From: Bacillota bacterium
Lineage (GTDB): Bacteria; Bacillota; Dehalobacteriia; UBA4068
Assembly: GCA_017531315.1 (NCBI GenBank)
Contig: JAFXLH010000060.1
Coordinates: 1-32,754 of the forward strand
Reading direction: 5' to 3'
DNA length: 32,754 bases
Shown in pieces: positions 15,862 to 23,631 of this stretch (the stretch's first letter is position 1; each line of letters opens with the position of its first letter). The notes below the pieces were generated by a model. That model had not been told where the DNA came from. It saw only the letters and a list, made by a program, of their open reading frames with translations, and ran no database searches. The translations under genes were made by a program, and so were the position numbers.

Positions 15862-16614
15862 ATGGACGATACAGCCTTATTGCGCCGCCGCCTGAGCGAA
15901 TTGGCCGAGCGTGCCTACAACAGCGGCATTTATACTTATAGCGGCTTCCTCTCTCTGGCAGAGCAGGATGTGCTGCAGCAATGCCGCCGCCAGCTGCCGC
16001 CCTGTGGTATCTCCCTGTTTGGCGGGGCGGATGGCTGTGAGCGGCTGATGCTGCGCTGCGGCAGCGAGGAGCTGTGCGGCTACGACGAGCCGTACCCCAT
16101 CGCCTGTCTGGAGGTGGTGCTGCCGCCGAAGAGCGACATCCGCCTCGGTCACCGCGATTATCTGGGGGCGCTGCTGGCGCTGGGGCTGGAACGCGAGCAG
16201 CTGGGCGATATCATCGTGCTGGAGCGCGGCGCGGTGCTGTTCTGCCGCGAGGCGATGGCCGACTTTATCTGCCGCGAGCTGACTTCGGTGGGACGCGCCA
16301 ATGTCAGCTGCCGCCTCTGCGCCACCCCGCCGCCGGAAGCGGTGCGGCAGACGGAGCGCTTCCGGGTCAATGTCAGCCAGGCGCGGCTGGATACGGTGAT
16401 CGCCCATCTCTACCACCTTTCGCGCGGCGATGCGGCAGAGCTGCTGGCAGCGCGCAAGGTCTTCGTGGACGGGCTGCAGGTGGAAGACGGGGCGCGGCGG
16501 CTCAAAGAGGGCGAGCTGGTCTCGCTGCGCGGGCTGGGGCGCTTCATCTACCGCGGCGAAGTGGGCGAAAGCCGCAAGGGCCGCCTGCTGGTAGAAGTGG
16601 AAAAGTATGTTTAG
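15862..16614 (+). CDS. ylmH: YlmH-family S4 RNA-binding protein
   Basis: A 250-residue protein of the usual YlmH length. The N-terminal and middle part (1-170) is the YlmH-specific region, including PYPIACLEVVLPP and GDIIVLERGAVLFCREAMADF. An S4 domain follows (about 177-235: SQARLDTVIAHLYHLSR...AARKVFVDGLQVED...LKEGELVSLRG). YlmH proteins bind the ribosomal large subunit and have been linked to ribosome quality control (RqcP-like). AAAGGAGGGG precedes the ATG. An extended -10 (TGATATAAT, 15830-15838) lies just upstream. It is followed after 9 nt by a hydrolase gene. The usual sepF/ylm/divIVA neighbourhood is absent here. Confidence 0.88.
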   Translation: MDDTALLRRRLSELAERAYNSGIYTYSGFLSLAEQDVLQQCRRQLPPCGISLFGGADGCERLMLRCGSEELCGYDEPYPIACLEVVLPPKSDIRLGHRDYLGALLALGLEREQLGDIIVLERGAVLFCREAMADFICRELTSVGRANVSCRLCATPPPEAVRQTERFRVNVSQARLDTVIAHLYHLSRGDAAELLAARKVFVDGLQVEDGARRLKEGELVSLRGLGRFIYRGEVGESRKGRLLVEVEKYV

Positions 16615-16623
16615 GAGGTCTAT

Positions 16624-17367
16624 ATGGATATTTGCAGCGTAACTGTAGCGGGCGCCGGTCACGGCGTGCCGGTATGGCATAATATAAAGGGTGACGAGCG
16701 GCTGGTGCTGCTGGTCTGCCACGGCTTTTGCAGCGAGAAGCACAGCGGCACGCCGCATCTGCTGGCAGAAGAGCTGGCGGATCTGGGCATCGGCGTGCTG
16801 GCGATGGACTTCCCGGGGCATGGCGAGCATGAGCTTGATGGCGACGGGCTGACCGTGGCCAACTGCCTGGCCGACGTCCGGGCGGCGGAAGCCTATATTC
16901 AGCAGCTGGCGCCGCAGGCGGAGATCGGCTACTTCGGCAGCAGCTTCGGCGGCTACATACTGCTGCTCTTTGCCGCATTGTGCGCGCCCGCCGGGCAGCG
17001 GCTGATGCTGCGCAGCGGGGCGGTGGATATGCCGCAGATATTCCGTGCGGATACCACGGCAGAGCAGTGGGCGCAGCTGGCCGGGCAGGGCTGGTACGAG
17101 TTGGGCTGGGATCGCAAGCTGCGTATCTACCCGCAGCTGTACGATGACTTCGATGCGCATGATGCCTTTATCAGCTATGCCCCCGGCATGATGCGGCTGA
17201 TGATGGTGCACGGCACGGAGGACGGCGAGGTGCCGTATGCCTCGGCCCAGCGCTTCGCCGCGGAAAAGGGCGCGCTGCTGATCACCGTAGAGGGCGGCGG
17301 GCATCGGCTGGAGCGTGACGGCGACAAGCATCTGCTGATCGCTGCAGCAAGGGCACTTTTTGCTTGA
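16624..17367 (+). CDS. Alpha/beta hydrolase (serine esterase/acyl hydrolase-like)
   Basis: A 247-residue cytoplasmic alpha/beta hydrolase. The oxyanion-hole motif CHGF is at about 32-35, DFPGHGEHE at 62-70, nucleophile elbow GSSFGG (S107), acid in HGTEDGEVPY (D200) and His in GGGHRLE (H227). The triad is complete. The GHG and GxSxG pattern resembles BAAT/dienelactone hydrolase-like esterases; the substrate is unknown. It has an AGGAGG site and lies 9 nt behind ylmH, so the two are probably cotranscribed. No hairpin terminator is obvious after it. Confidence 0.8.
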   Translation: MDICSVTVAGAGHGVPVWHNIKGDERLVLLVCHGFCSEKHSGTPHLLAEELADLGIGVLAMDFPGHGEHELDGDGLTVANCLADVRAAEAYIQQLAPQAEIGYFGSSFGGYILLLFAALCAPAGQRLMLRSGAVDMPQIFRADTTAEQWAQLAGQGWYELGWDRKLRIYPQLYDDFDAHDAFISYAPGMMRLMMVHGTEDGEVPYASAQRFAAEKGALLITVEGGGHRLERDGDKHLLIAAARALFA

Positions 17368-17385
17368 GTTTTGCCTATTATTTGC

Positions 17386-17414
17386 TTGCCATTATCTGTA
17401 AATAGTGCTATAAT
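17386..17414 (+). promoter_or_regulatory. Promoter of the MATE exporter gene
   Basis: TTGCCA (17386-17391), 17-nt spacer, TATAAT (17409-17414), about 46 bp before the ATG at 17461. Confidence 0.75.
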
Positions 17415-17460
17415 CAAGGCTTGTATCGATAAGTATATTTAGATAAGAAAGTGTGCTCTA

Positions 17461-18924
17461 ATGACTACTGCTGCTGTAGAAAATAAGTCTATAATCAAGC
17501 GCCTCTGGGGCTGGCTGACGCGTATTTTTGCCCCGCGTGATATGACGCAGGGTGCGCCGTGGAAGCGCATCGCCGAATTTGCCGTGCCGATGCTGATCGG
17601 CAATGTGGCGCAGCTGCTCTATAATACCGTGGATACGGCGGTCGTCGGCGAATTTGTCGGCGATAATGCCCTCTCTGCCGTCGGCAGCTCCGGTCCCATC
17701 GTCAATATGCTGCTGACGCTGTTCATCGGTATTTCTACCGGTGCCGGCATCATGGTCGCCCAGTGCTTTGGCGCCAAAGACCGCAAGGGTCTTTCCCACA
17801 CTATCGGCAACTGCATCAGCCTCACTTTTATCGCCGGTGCGATCATTATGATCGTGGCGCCGCTGATCACCCGCCCGCTGCTGCTGCTGCTGGATACTCC
17901 GGCCAGCATCATCGACTGGTGCGAGCAGTACCTGAACATCCTCTTCATCGGCGTTTACGGCGGCTGCTTCTACAATATCCTTTCCGGCATTCTGCGCGGC
18001 CTGGGCGATTCGCTTTCTGCGCTGCTGTTCCTCCTGCTGGCAACCTTCATCAACCTTGGTCTCGACCTCTATTTCGTTATTGAGCTGGGGCTGGGCGTGT
18101 CCGGCGTAGCGCTGGCTACTGTTGTCGCGCAGTTTATCTCTGCCTTTGGCTGCCTGATCCGCCTGAAGATGCTGAGCAATGTCTTTGATCTGAACTGGAA
18201 GATGCTGAAGCCGGACCGTTACTATGCCGGCCGCATCATCTCTCTTGGCCTGCCGGCCGGTCTGACGCAGATGATCTTCTCGGCTTCGGCGATGATCGTA
18301 CAGGCGCTGACCAACAGCCTGGGCGAACTGATGATCGCCTGCAACGTTATCGTGATGCGCGTGGACGGCTTTGCCATGATGCCCAATTTCACCTTCGGCA
18401 ACACCATGACCACCTATACCGGCCAGAATGTGGGCGCGGGCCGTATGGACCGCGTGAAGCAGGGCACGGCGCAGGGCCTGAAGATCGCCGTGGGTACTTC
18501 GGCGGTGATGGTCTGCGGTATTCTCATCTTCGGCAAATATCTGATGGATATCTTCACCGATACCCAGTATCTGATCGACCTCAGCTACCGTATGATGTGC
18601 GTGCTGGCGGTCGGCTACATCGCCTTTGCTGTAACGCAGGTGCTTTCCGGTGTGATGCGCGGCGCGGGCGATACCATGACCCCGATGTGGATCTCCCTGT
18701 TCAACACCGTTATCTTGCGTATGCCGCTGGCCTATCTGCTGGCTTATCTCACCCGCTGCCCGGAATGGCCCAATGGTCGCCCCATCGCCATTTTCGGTTC
18801 GCTGCTGATCGCCTGGACGGTCGGCTGCCTGCTGAATATCATTGTCTATAAGAGCGGCCACTGGAAGAAGCGTATGCGCGTGGTCGGCCGTCCGCAGGCT
18901 GCACCCGCAGAAGCTGCCGAATAA
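17461..18924 (+). CDS. MATE-family multidrug/organic cation exporter
   Basis: A 487-residue membrane protein with about twelve helices. The two MATE halves are recognisable: ...FAVPMLIGNVAQLLYNTVDTAVVG near residue 40 and the matching second-half segment SLGLPAGLTQMIFSASAMIV. The motifs GRxxD-like QNVGAGRMDRVKQG and GVMRGAGDTMTPMW fit the DinF/NorM group in Bacillota. MATE proteins expel cationic drugs or metabolites using a Na+ or H+ gradient; the substrate cannot be told. The ribosome binding site is weak (AGAAAG). It has its own promoter and a strong terminator, so it is monocistronic. Confidence 0.9.
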   Translation: MTTAAVENKSIIKRLWGWLTRIFAPRDMTQGAPWKRIAEFAVPMLIGNVAQLLYNTVDTAVVGEFVGDNALSAVGSSGPIVNMLLTLFIGISTGAGIMVAQCFGAKDRKGLSHTIGNCISLTFIAGAIIMIVAPLITRPLLLLLDTPASIIDWCEQYLNILFIGVYGGCFYNILSGILRGLGDSLSALLFLLLATFINLGLDLYFVIELGLGVSGVALATVVAQFISAFGCLIRLKMLSNVFDLNWKMLKPDRYYAGRIISLGLPAGLTQMIFSASAMIVQALTNSLGELMIACNVIVMRVDGFAMMPNFTFGNTMTTYTGQNVGAGRMDRVKQGTAQGLKIAVGTSAVMVCGILIFGKYLMDIFTDTQYLIDLSYRMMCVLAVGYIAFAVTQVLSGVMRGAGDTMTPMWISLFNTVILRMPLAYLLAYLTRCPEWPNGRPIAIFGSLLIAWTVGCLLNIIVYKSGHWKKRMRVVGRPQAAPAEAAE

Positions 18925-18931
18925 GCAAAAC

Positions 18932-18962
18932 AAAAGCTCCCTTGCTGCAAGGGAGCTTTTTT
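18932..18962. terminator. Bidirectional terminator
   Basis: A 10-bp stem, AGCTCCCTTG/CAAGGGAGCT (18935-18944 with 18948-18957), has a 3-nt loop, with T-tracts on both strands. It serves the MATE gene and the convergent ankyrin-like gene. Confidence 0.9.
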
Positions 18963-18975
18963 GTATGCTCGTGGG

Positions 18976-19635
18976 TCAATCGCGCCACTTTTCGGCGATG
19001 GCTTTACCGCGAAACTTTTTCGGGATATCGCCTCTGCCGCCCACCAGCTTGTCGGTGCCGCGCTCATAGAGCAGGTAGCAGCGGCATTCTTCATCGTAGC
19101 GGTAATAGAAGTTTTCGGCGGTGAAGCGGCGCTTGATATGGTCGGTATTCTTTTTGCGGCCGAACCAGGATATCCCCTCAGCTTTTTTTATGGCGGTGCG
19201 TTCTGCCACATAGGCATCGTGGAAATCGGGCATCGTCCAGGCCAGTGCGCCGCTGAAGATGGGCATCGGCCCCTCGCTCTGCATGATGCGCCACAGGCTG
19301 CGCAGGTATTCTGCTTCGGTGTAGGATTTGACAGCGTCCAGCGCCTGCTCCAGTTTATCGTAGGCGCTGAGCCCCTCGGCATCGGTCTGTTCCGGGTCGG
19401 CGCCATGCTGCAGCAGCAGGCGCAGAACAGCGCTGTTTTGTGCGTCGGCTGTCACGCTGCCGTGGTAGATATACAGCAGCGGCAGCAGCCCGGAGAGCTC
19501 ATCTTTGCGGTAGCAGTGCCGCTTCAGCAGCTGCTCTGCCTCGGCGGCGTTCGGGGGCACGGCGGTGATGGCGTTCAGCAATTCCTGCAGCTGGGGCGAT
19601 ATCTGCGGCAGACCTTCATCAAAAGCATTTTTCAT
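18976..19635 (-). CDS. Ankyrin-repeat-like protein, unknown function
   Basis: A 219-residue soluble protein. The middle contains at least one ankyrin unit (AVLRLLLQHGADPEQTDAEG, about 88-107), preceded by helical hairpin-like segments. The C-terminal part (about 120-219) has no family I recognise; it includes the SLWRIMQSEGPMPIFSGALA region and ends in a short basic segment (IPKKFRGKAIAEKWRD). No signal peptide or membrane helix is seen. ATG 19635 has AGGAGGT 7 nt upstream; the longer open frame to 19803 would run into the FMN riboswitch of ribU on the other strand and is not credible. Confidence 0.75.
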   Translation of the reverse strand: MKNAFDEGLPQISPQLQELLNAITAVPPNAAEAEQLLKRHCYRKDELSGLLPLLYIYHGSVTADAQNSAVLRLLLQHGADPEQTDAEGLSAYDKLEQALDAVKSYTEAEYLRSLWRIMQSEGPMPIFSGALAWTMPDFHDAYVAERTAIKKAEGISWFGRKKNTDHIKRRFTAENFYYRYDEECRCYLLYERGTDKLVGGRGDIPKKFRGKAIAEKWRD

Positions 19636-19685
19636 AAGCTCACCTCCTGGCTGTGATAAAATAAGTGTACCACAAAAATTCGTGG

Positions 19686-19714
19686 TTGCATAGGGGAGGC
19701 ATATCGCATATAAT
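19686..19714 (+). promoter_or_regulatory. Promoter of the FMN riboswitch-ribU unit
   Basis: TTGCAT (19686-19691), 17-nt spacer, TATAAT (19709-19714). Transcription would begin near 19721, shortly before the aptamer. Confidence 0.8.
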
Positions 19715-19734
19715 AGTTGCATCTTCATATCGGA

Positions 19735-19856
19735 GATCTTTGGGGCGGGGTGCGATTCCCCACCGGCGGTATGGCGGTTTTCCGCTAAAGCCCGCGAGCG
19801 CAAGCTGATTCGGTGAGATTCCGAAGCCGACGGTATAGTCCGGATGAGAAAAGATC
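19735..19856 (+). promoter_or_regulatory. FMN riboswitch (RFN element) aptamer
   Basis: The RFN consensus blocks occur in order: closing stem GATCTT (19735-19740) with AAGATC (19851-19856); GGGGCGGGGTGCGATTCCCC; ACCGGCGGT; AAAGCCCGCGAGC; CGGTGAGATTCCG; GCCGACGGTATAGTCCGGATGAGA. FMN binding normally switches off the downstream riboflavin gene, here ribU. Confidence 0.97.
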
Positions 19857-19895
19857 AGGCAAGGCGGGGAGCAGTGTCTCCCGGCGGCTTGTCTG

Positions 19896-19924
19896 TACCC
19901 CTGCGCGCAGGGGTATTTTCTGTT
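19896..19924 (+). terminator. Riboswitch-controlled terminator before ribU
   Basis: A perfect 20-nt palindrome, TACCCCTGCG/CGCAGGGGTA (19896-19915), is followed by TTTTCTGTTT. Placed between the RFN aptamer and the ribU ribosome binding site, it is the expected expression platform: it forms when FMN is bound. A competing GGGG-containing segment lies at 19866-19884. Confidence 0.85.
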
Positions 19925-19939
19925 TAAGGAGGTATTTTC

Positions 19940-20554
19940 ATGCAAAACAAGACCAAGCGATTGGTATTGATGGCGATGCTCACCGCCATCTCGGTAGTAT
20001 TGGTGCTGCTGATCCGTCTGCCGCTGTTTCCCGCCGCGCCGTATCTGGAATACGATATGGCGGATGTGCCGGTGCTGCTGGCCTCTTTCGTGCTGGGGCC
20101 GGGCGCGGGGCTGGCGGTGCTGGTGGCGGCCTCGGCCATACAGGCCTTTATGCTGGGCGGGAATGGCATCATCGGCTTTATCATGCACGTATGTGCATCC
20201 GGTGCGCTGGTGCTGCTGGCGCCGCTGATCTGGCGGGCGGGCGGCCGGACGCTGCCGGCGCTGATCGGCGGGCTGGCTGTTGGCACCTGTGCCATGGCGC
20301 TGCTGATGCTGCCCTTGAACTTCATCTTCACGCCGGTGCTGTTTTTCGGCGTGCCGATAGCGGAGTCTTTCGGCATCTTCATCAGCGGCGGGGCAGGGGA
20401 GTTTTCTGCCGATGCGGTGGCGGCCTACGGTATGGTGCGCGGCCTGCTGTGGGTGGTGCTGCTGCCCTTCAATCTGGTGAAGGCGGGGCTGAACAGCGTG
20501 ATCTTCTTCGTGCTGTTCCGTGCGCTGCGCCCGGCACTCAAGCAGTATATGTGA
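19940..20554 (+). CDS. ribU: Riboflavin ECF transporter S-component RibU
   Basis: A 204-residue membrane protein with about six helices and the normal RibU length. It binds riboflavin and docks on the shared ECF module (EcfT/EcfA), which is not in this window. The N-terminal RLVLMAMLTAISVVL helix and the segment LEYDMADVPVLLASFVLGPG are typical of RibU. GGAGG lies 9 nt before ATG 19940. The FMN riboswitch directly upstream settles the substrate with good confidence. It is a single-gene unit ended by a terminator. Confidence 0.95.
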   Translation: MQNKTKRLVLMAMLTAISVVLVLLIRLPLFPAAPYLEYDMADVPVLLASFVLGPGAGLAVLVAASAIQAFMLGGNGIIGFIMHVCASGALVLLAPLIWRAGGRTLPALIGGLAVGTCAMALLMLPLNFIFTPVLFFGVPIAESFGIFISGGAGEFSADAVAAYGMVRGLLWVVLLPFNLVKAGLNSVIFFVLFRALRPALKQYM

Positions 20555-20557
20555 CAC

Positions 20558-20590
20558 AAAACCCCGGACTTGGGAGTCCGGGGTTTTCTT
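20558..20590. terminator. Bidirectional terminator between ribU and metH
   Basis: A 13-bp stem, AAAACCCCGGACT/AGTCCGGGGTTTT (20558-20570 with 20575-20587), has a TGGG loop. T-tracts on both strands serve the convergent ribU and metH genes. Confidence 0.92.
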
Positions 20591-20593
20591 CTA

Positions 20594-23005
20594 TTAGCGG
20601 GAGAGGCTTTGCGCCACTTCTTCGGCATAGCGCACCGCTTCCATAGCGTCCTTGCCGTATTTATCTGCGCCGATGGCGGCGGCATATTCCGGCGTCAGCA
20701 CTGCGCCGCCTACCATCACGCGGCAAGCGGGCGCGGCTGCGCGCAGCAGGCGGATGGTTTGCTCCATGGCGGGCACGGTGGTGGTCATCAGCGCGCTCAG
20801 GCCCAGGAGAGGTGCTTCGGCAGCTACCACGGCATCGACGATGGCCTGCGGCTCGACATCGCGGCCGAGGTCGATGACGGAAAAACCGTAGTTTTCCAGC
20901 AGCAATTTGACGATATTTTTGCCGATATCGTGGATATCGCCCTTGACGGTGGCGATGACGATGCGGCTCTTATCGCCGCTGCCGCCTTCCGTCATGGTGG
21001 CTTTGATCTGCTCGAAGGCGGCCTTGGCAGCTTCGGCGCTCATCAGCAGCTGCGGCAGGTAGACGGTCTTTTTCTCGAAGCCGCTGCCGACGATGTTCAG
21101 CGCGGGGATGATCTCTTCCTGCACTATCTCCAGCCCCGGGCGCTGCTGCAGCTCGGCGGCGGTCAGCTGGGCGGCCTGCTCCTTCAGCCCCTTGACGATG
21201 GCGCGCTGCAGTTCGCTGGCAAATTCGGTGGGTGCAGCGGTGGCGGCGGCGGTGGTCTGCGGGGTGGCGGCGGTGGCCTGCGGCAGCTGTTCCGCATAGC
21301 CGATATAGGCGGCGCAGCTTTCGTCCAGCCCGGCCAGCGCGCAGTAGGCGTGCCAGGCGGTGAGCATCGGCTGCGAATAGGGGTTCATGATGGCGGCGGA
21401 GAGGCCGCGTCCCATCGCCAGCGTGAAGAAATTGGCGGTGATCAGCTCGCGCTGCGGCAGGCCGAAAGAGACATTGGAGACGCCGAGGCTGGTGCGGCAG
21501 CCCAGCTCCCGCTCGATCAGCTCGACGGCGCGCAGCGTTTCTGCGGCGGCACGGGTATCGGCGCTTATGGCCATGGCCAGCGGGTCGAAGATCAGGTCAT
21601 GCGGCGCGATGCCGTACTTTTCCGCCTCTATGAGTATCTTTTTGGCGATGGCGAGGCGCTGCTCGGCTTCGGCGGGGATGCCGTTTTCATCCAGCGTGAG
21701 CGCCACGATCAGCCCGCCGTACTTTTTTGCCAGCGGGAATACCGCGTCCATGCTCTCCTGCTTGCCGTTCACCGAGTTGAGCATCGCCTTGCCGTTATAG
21801 CGGCGCAGGGCGGCTTCCATGGCGACGGGGTCGGAGGTATCTATTTGCAGCGGCAGGTCGATGATAGCCTGCAGCTCGCAGACGGCGGTGGTCAGCAGCT
21901 CCACTTCGTCAATTTCCGGCAGACCCACGTTGACGTCGAGTATCTGCACGCCTTTTTCCTGCTGCGCCAGACCCTCTTTGAGGATATAGTCGATATCATG
22001 GGCGCGCAGGGCTTCTTTGAAGCGCTTTTTGCCGGTGGGGTTGATGCGCTCACCGATCAGCACCGGCTTGCCGCCGAAAGTGACGGCATGGGTGTAGGAC
22101 GATACGCAGCTGATGCGCTTGGGGGTAATCGCTTTGGCGGGGATGCCGCTTGCGGCGGCGGTCAGCGCGGCGATATATTCCGGCGTAGTGCCGCAGCAGC
22201 CGCCGGCCAGGCGCACGCCCTGATGCAGCAGCTCTGCCACCTGCGTGGCAAATTCGGCGGGCAGCACATCGTAGCAGGTGCGGCCTTCTACCGCTTTGGG
22301 CAGGCCGGCATTGGGCTTCAGCAGCACCGGCACGGAGGCGCAGCGCAGGTATTGCTCTACCACGGGCGCCAGCGCGGCCGGGCCCAGCGAGCAGTTGCAG
22401 CCGATGGCATCCGCTCCCATGCCCTCCAGCAGGGCCACCATGGCGGCGGGGTCGGCGCCGGTCATCAGCTTGCCGTCCGCTCCGTAGGCATTGGAGACGA
22501 ATACCGGCAGGTCGCTGTTTTCCTTGGCGGCGAGCAGCGCGGCTTTGGTTTCGTAGCTGTCGTTCATCGTTTCGATAAAGATCAGGTCGGCGCCGTATTT
22601 TACGCCCAGGCGCACGGTGGCGGCGAACAGCTCTACCGCCTCTTCGAAGTCGAGGTCGCCGTAGGGACGGAGCATACGGCCGCTGGGGCCGATATCCAGC
22701 GCTGCCCAGCTGGGGTGGCCGGGGCAGGCGGCCTGTGCGGCGCGCACATTGGCAAGGGCGGCGGCGATGATCTCTTCCAGCTCGGCGGCATCGAATTTGA
22801 GCAGATTGGCGCCGAAGGTGTTGGTGCTGATGATATTGCTGCCGGCTTTCAGGTAATCGCGGTGGATGCCGCTGATGACATCCGGGTGGCTGAGATTCCA
22901 GCGCTCCGGCAATTCGCCCGGCTGCAAGCCCTGCGCCTGCAGCAGCGTGCCCATGCCGCCATCGAGAAAGACGATATTATCTTGCAGGTAAGTGCGTATA
23001 TCCAT
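20594..23005 (-). CDS. metH: Cobalamin-dependent methionine synthase, lacking the activation domain
   Basis: An 803-residue enzyme that transfers a methyl group from methyl-tetrahydrofolate through cobalamin to homocysteine. Domains: homocysteine-binding barrel (1-290) with zinc ligands C205 (GCNCSLGP) and C270/C271 (GGCCGT); pterin-binding barrel (about 305-565; LIGERINPTG, DVNVG); an Ala/Thr/Pro linker (573-595); cobalamin cap (about 595-675); B12 domain with the DxHxxG motif (D690, H692, G695). The C-terminal AdoMet-binding reactivation domain is absent and is encoded by the gene just upstream in the operon. AAGGAG precedes ATG 23005. Confidence 0.95.
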   Translation of the reverse strand: MDIRTYLQDNIVFLDGGMGTLLQAQGLQPGELPERWNLSHPDVISGIHRDYLKAGSNIISTNTFGANLLKFDAAELEEIIAAALANVRAAQAACPGHPSWAALDIGPSGRMLRPYGDLDFEEAVELFAATVRLGVKYGADLIFIETMNDSYETKAALLAAKENSDLPVFVSNAYGADGKLMTGADPAAMVALLEGMGADAIGCNCSLGPAALAPVVEQYLRCASVPVLLKPNAGLPKAVEGRTCYDVLPAEFATQVAELLHQGVRLAGGCCGTTPEYIAALTAAASGIPAKAITPKRISCVSSYTHAVTFGGKPVLIGERINPTGKKRFKEALRAHDIDYILKEGLAQQEKGVQILDVNVGLPEIDEVELLTTAVCELQAIIDLPLQIDTSDPVAMEAALRRYNGKAMLNSVNGKQESMDAVFPLAKKYGGLIVALTLDENGIPAEAEQRLAIAKKILIEAEKYGIAPHDLIFDPLAMAISADTRAAAETLRAVELIERELGCRTSLGVSNVSFGLPQRELITANFFTLAMGRGLSAAIMNPYSQPMLTAWHAYCALAGLDESCAAYIGYAEQLPQATAATPQTTAAATAAPTEFASELQRAIVKGLKEQAAQLTAAELQQRPGLEIVQEEIIPALNIVGSGFEKKTVYLPQLLMSAEAAKAAFEQIKATMTEGGSGDKSRIVIATVKGDIHDIGKNIVKLLLENYGFSVIDLGRDVEPQAIVDAVVAAEAPLLGLSALMTTTVPAMEQTIRLLRAAAPACRVMVGGAVLTPEYAAAIGADKYGKDAMEAVRYAEEVAQSLSR

Positions 23006-23017
23006 ATGCTGCTCCTT

Positions 23018-23623
23018 TCAGCGGCGCGGGTCGTTGCTGATGCCGATGATGGCGGTGACGGATTTGCTGGGGCTCATCATCAGGCTCTGATTGAGGCTGA
23101 TGCCGATGCGGCGCGGGCAATCCAGCACGGCGAAGATATCGCGCTGCAGCGCGAGCGGCAAATCGCCGTAGCCGGGGCTGAAGCGCGGGCGGGTGTAGCG
23201 GCCCTGCGCCAGCTGTGCGGCGGTGATATCGCGGTTGAACTCATCGCAGACCGCCTCCACGCGCTCGCTGCCGATGGCCTGCAGCAGCAGGGCGGAAGCG
23301 GGGGAGAGGCGCTCGGCGCGGGCGATCAGCCGGTCTATCTCCAGACCCACGGTGGCGGCGAAGAGGATGATGCTGTGGCAGCCCGTGAGGTTGCGGCGCA
23401 GGTCGGCAGAGGCGGTGCGGGTGAAGCCGAGATCCAGCGTATCGCCGGCATCGCCGATGGCAAATTCGCGCCAGCACACCTGATAGCTGAGCTTGTCTAT
23501 CTGCGTCAGGCATCTATCCAGCAGCTGCTCCACTTCGGCGCTCGGCTCTTTCATGCCGGCATAGCGCAGTATTTCCCGCCGGTCGATGGGCGGCGCGGGG
23601 TAAGATTTGACAAATACGTTCAT
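23018..23623 (-). CDS. MetH activation-domain protein (stand-alone reactivation domain)
   Basis: A 201-residue protein matching the vitamin B12-dependent methionine synthase activation domain. The family block is clear: YTRPRFSPGYGDLPLALQ (RxRxSxGYGD type, AdoMet binding) and NQSLMMSPSKSVTAIIG near the C-terminus. In E. coli this domain is the last part of MetH and remethylates cob(II)alamin with AdoMet. Here it is a separate gene between metF (8-nt gap) and metH (12-nt gap). The ribosome binding site is weak, so translation may depend on coupling to metF. Confidence 0.93.
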   Translation of the reverse strand: MNVFVKSYPAPPIDRREILRYAGMKEPSAEVEQLLDRCLTQIDKLSYQVCWREFAIGDAGDTLDLGFTRTASADLRRNLTGCHSIILFAATVGLEIDRLIARAERLSPASALLLQAIGSERVEAVCDEFNRDITAAQLAQGRYTRPRFSPGYGDLPLALQRDIFAVLDCPRRIGISLNQSLMMSPSKSVTAIIGISNDPRR

Positions 23624-23631
23624 AGCTTATC

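Noticed and set aside
17458-18933. A 491-codon reverse open frame opposite the MATE exporter
   Set aside because: His/Asp/Gln/Arg-rich shadow translation with no domain; the forward strand encodes a clear MATE protein with promoter and terminator.
19636-19803. An N-terminal extension of the ankyrin-like protein
   Set aside because: It would overlap the FMN riboswitch and ribU promoter on the other strand; the AGGAGGT site before 19635 decides the start.
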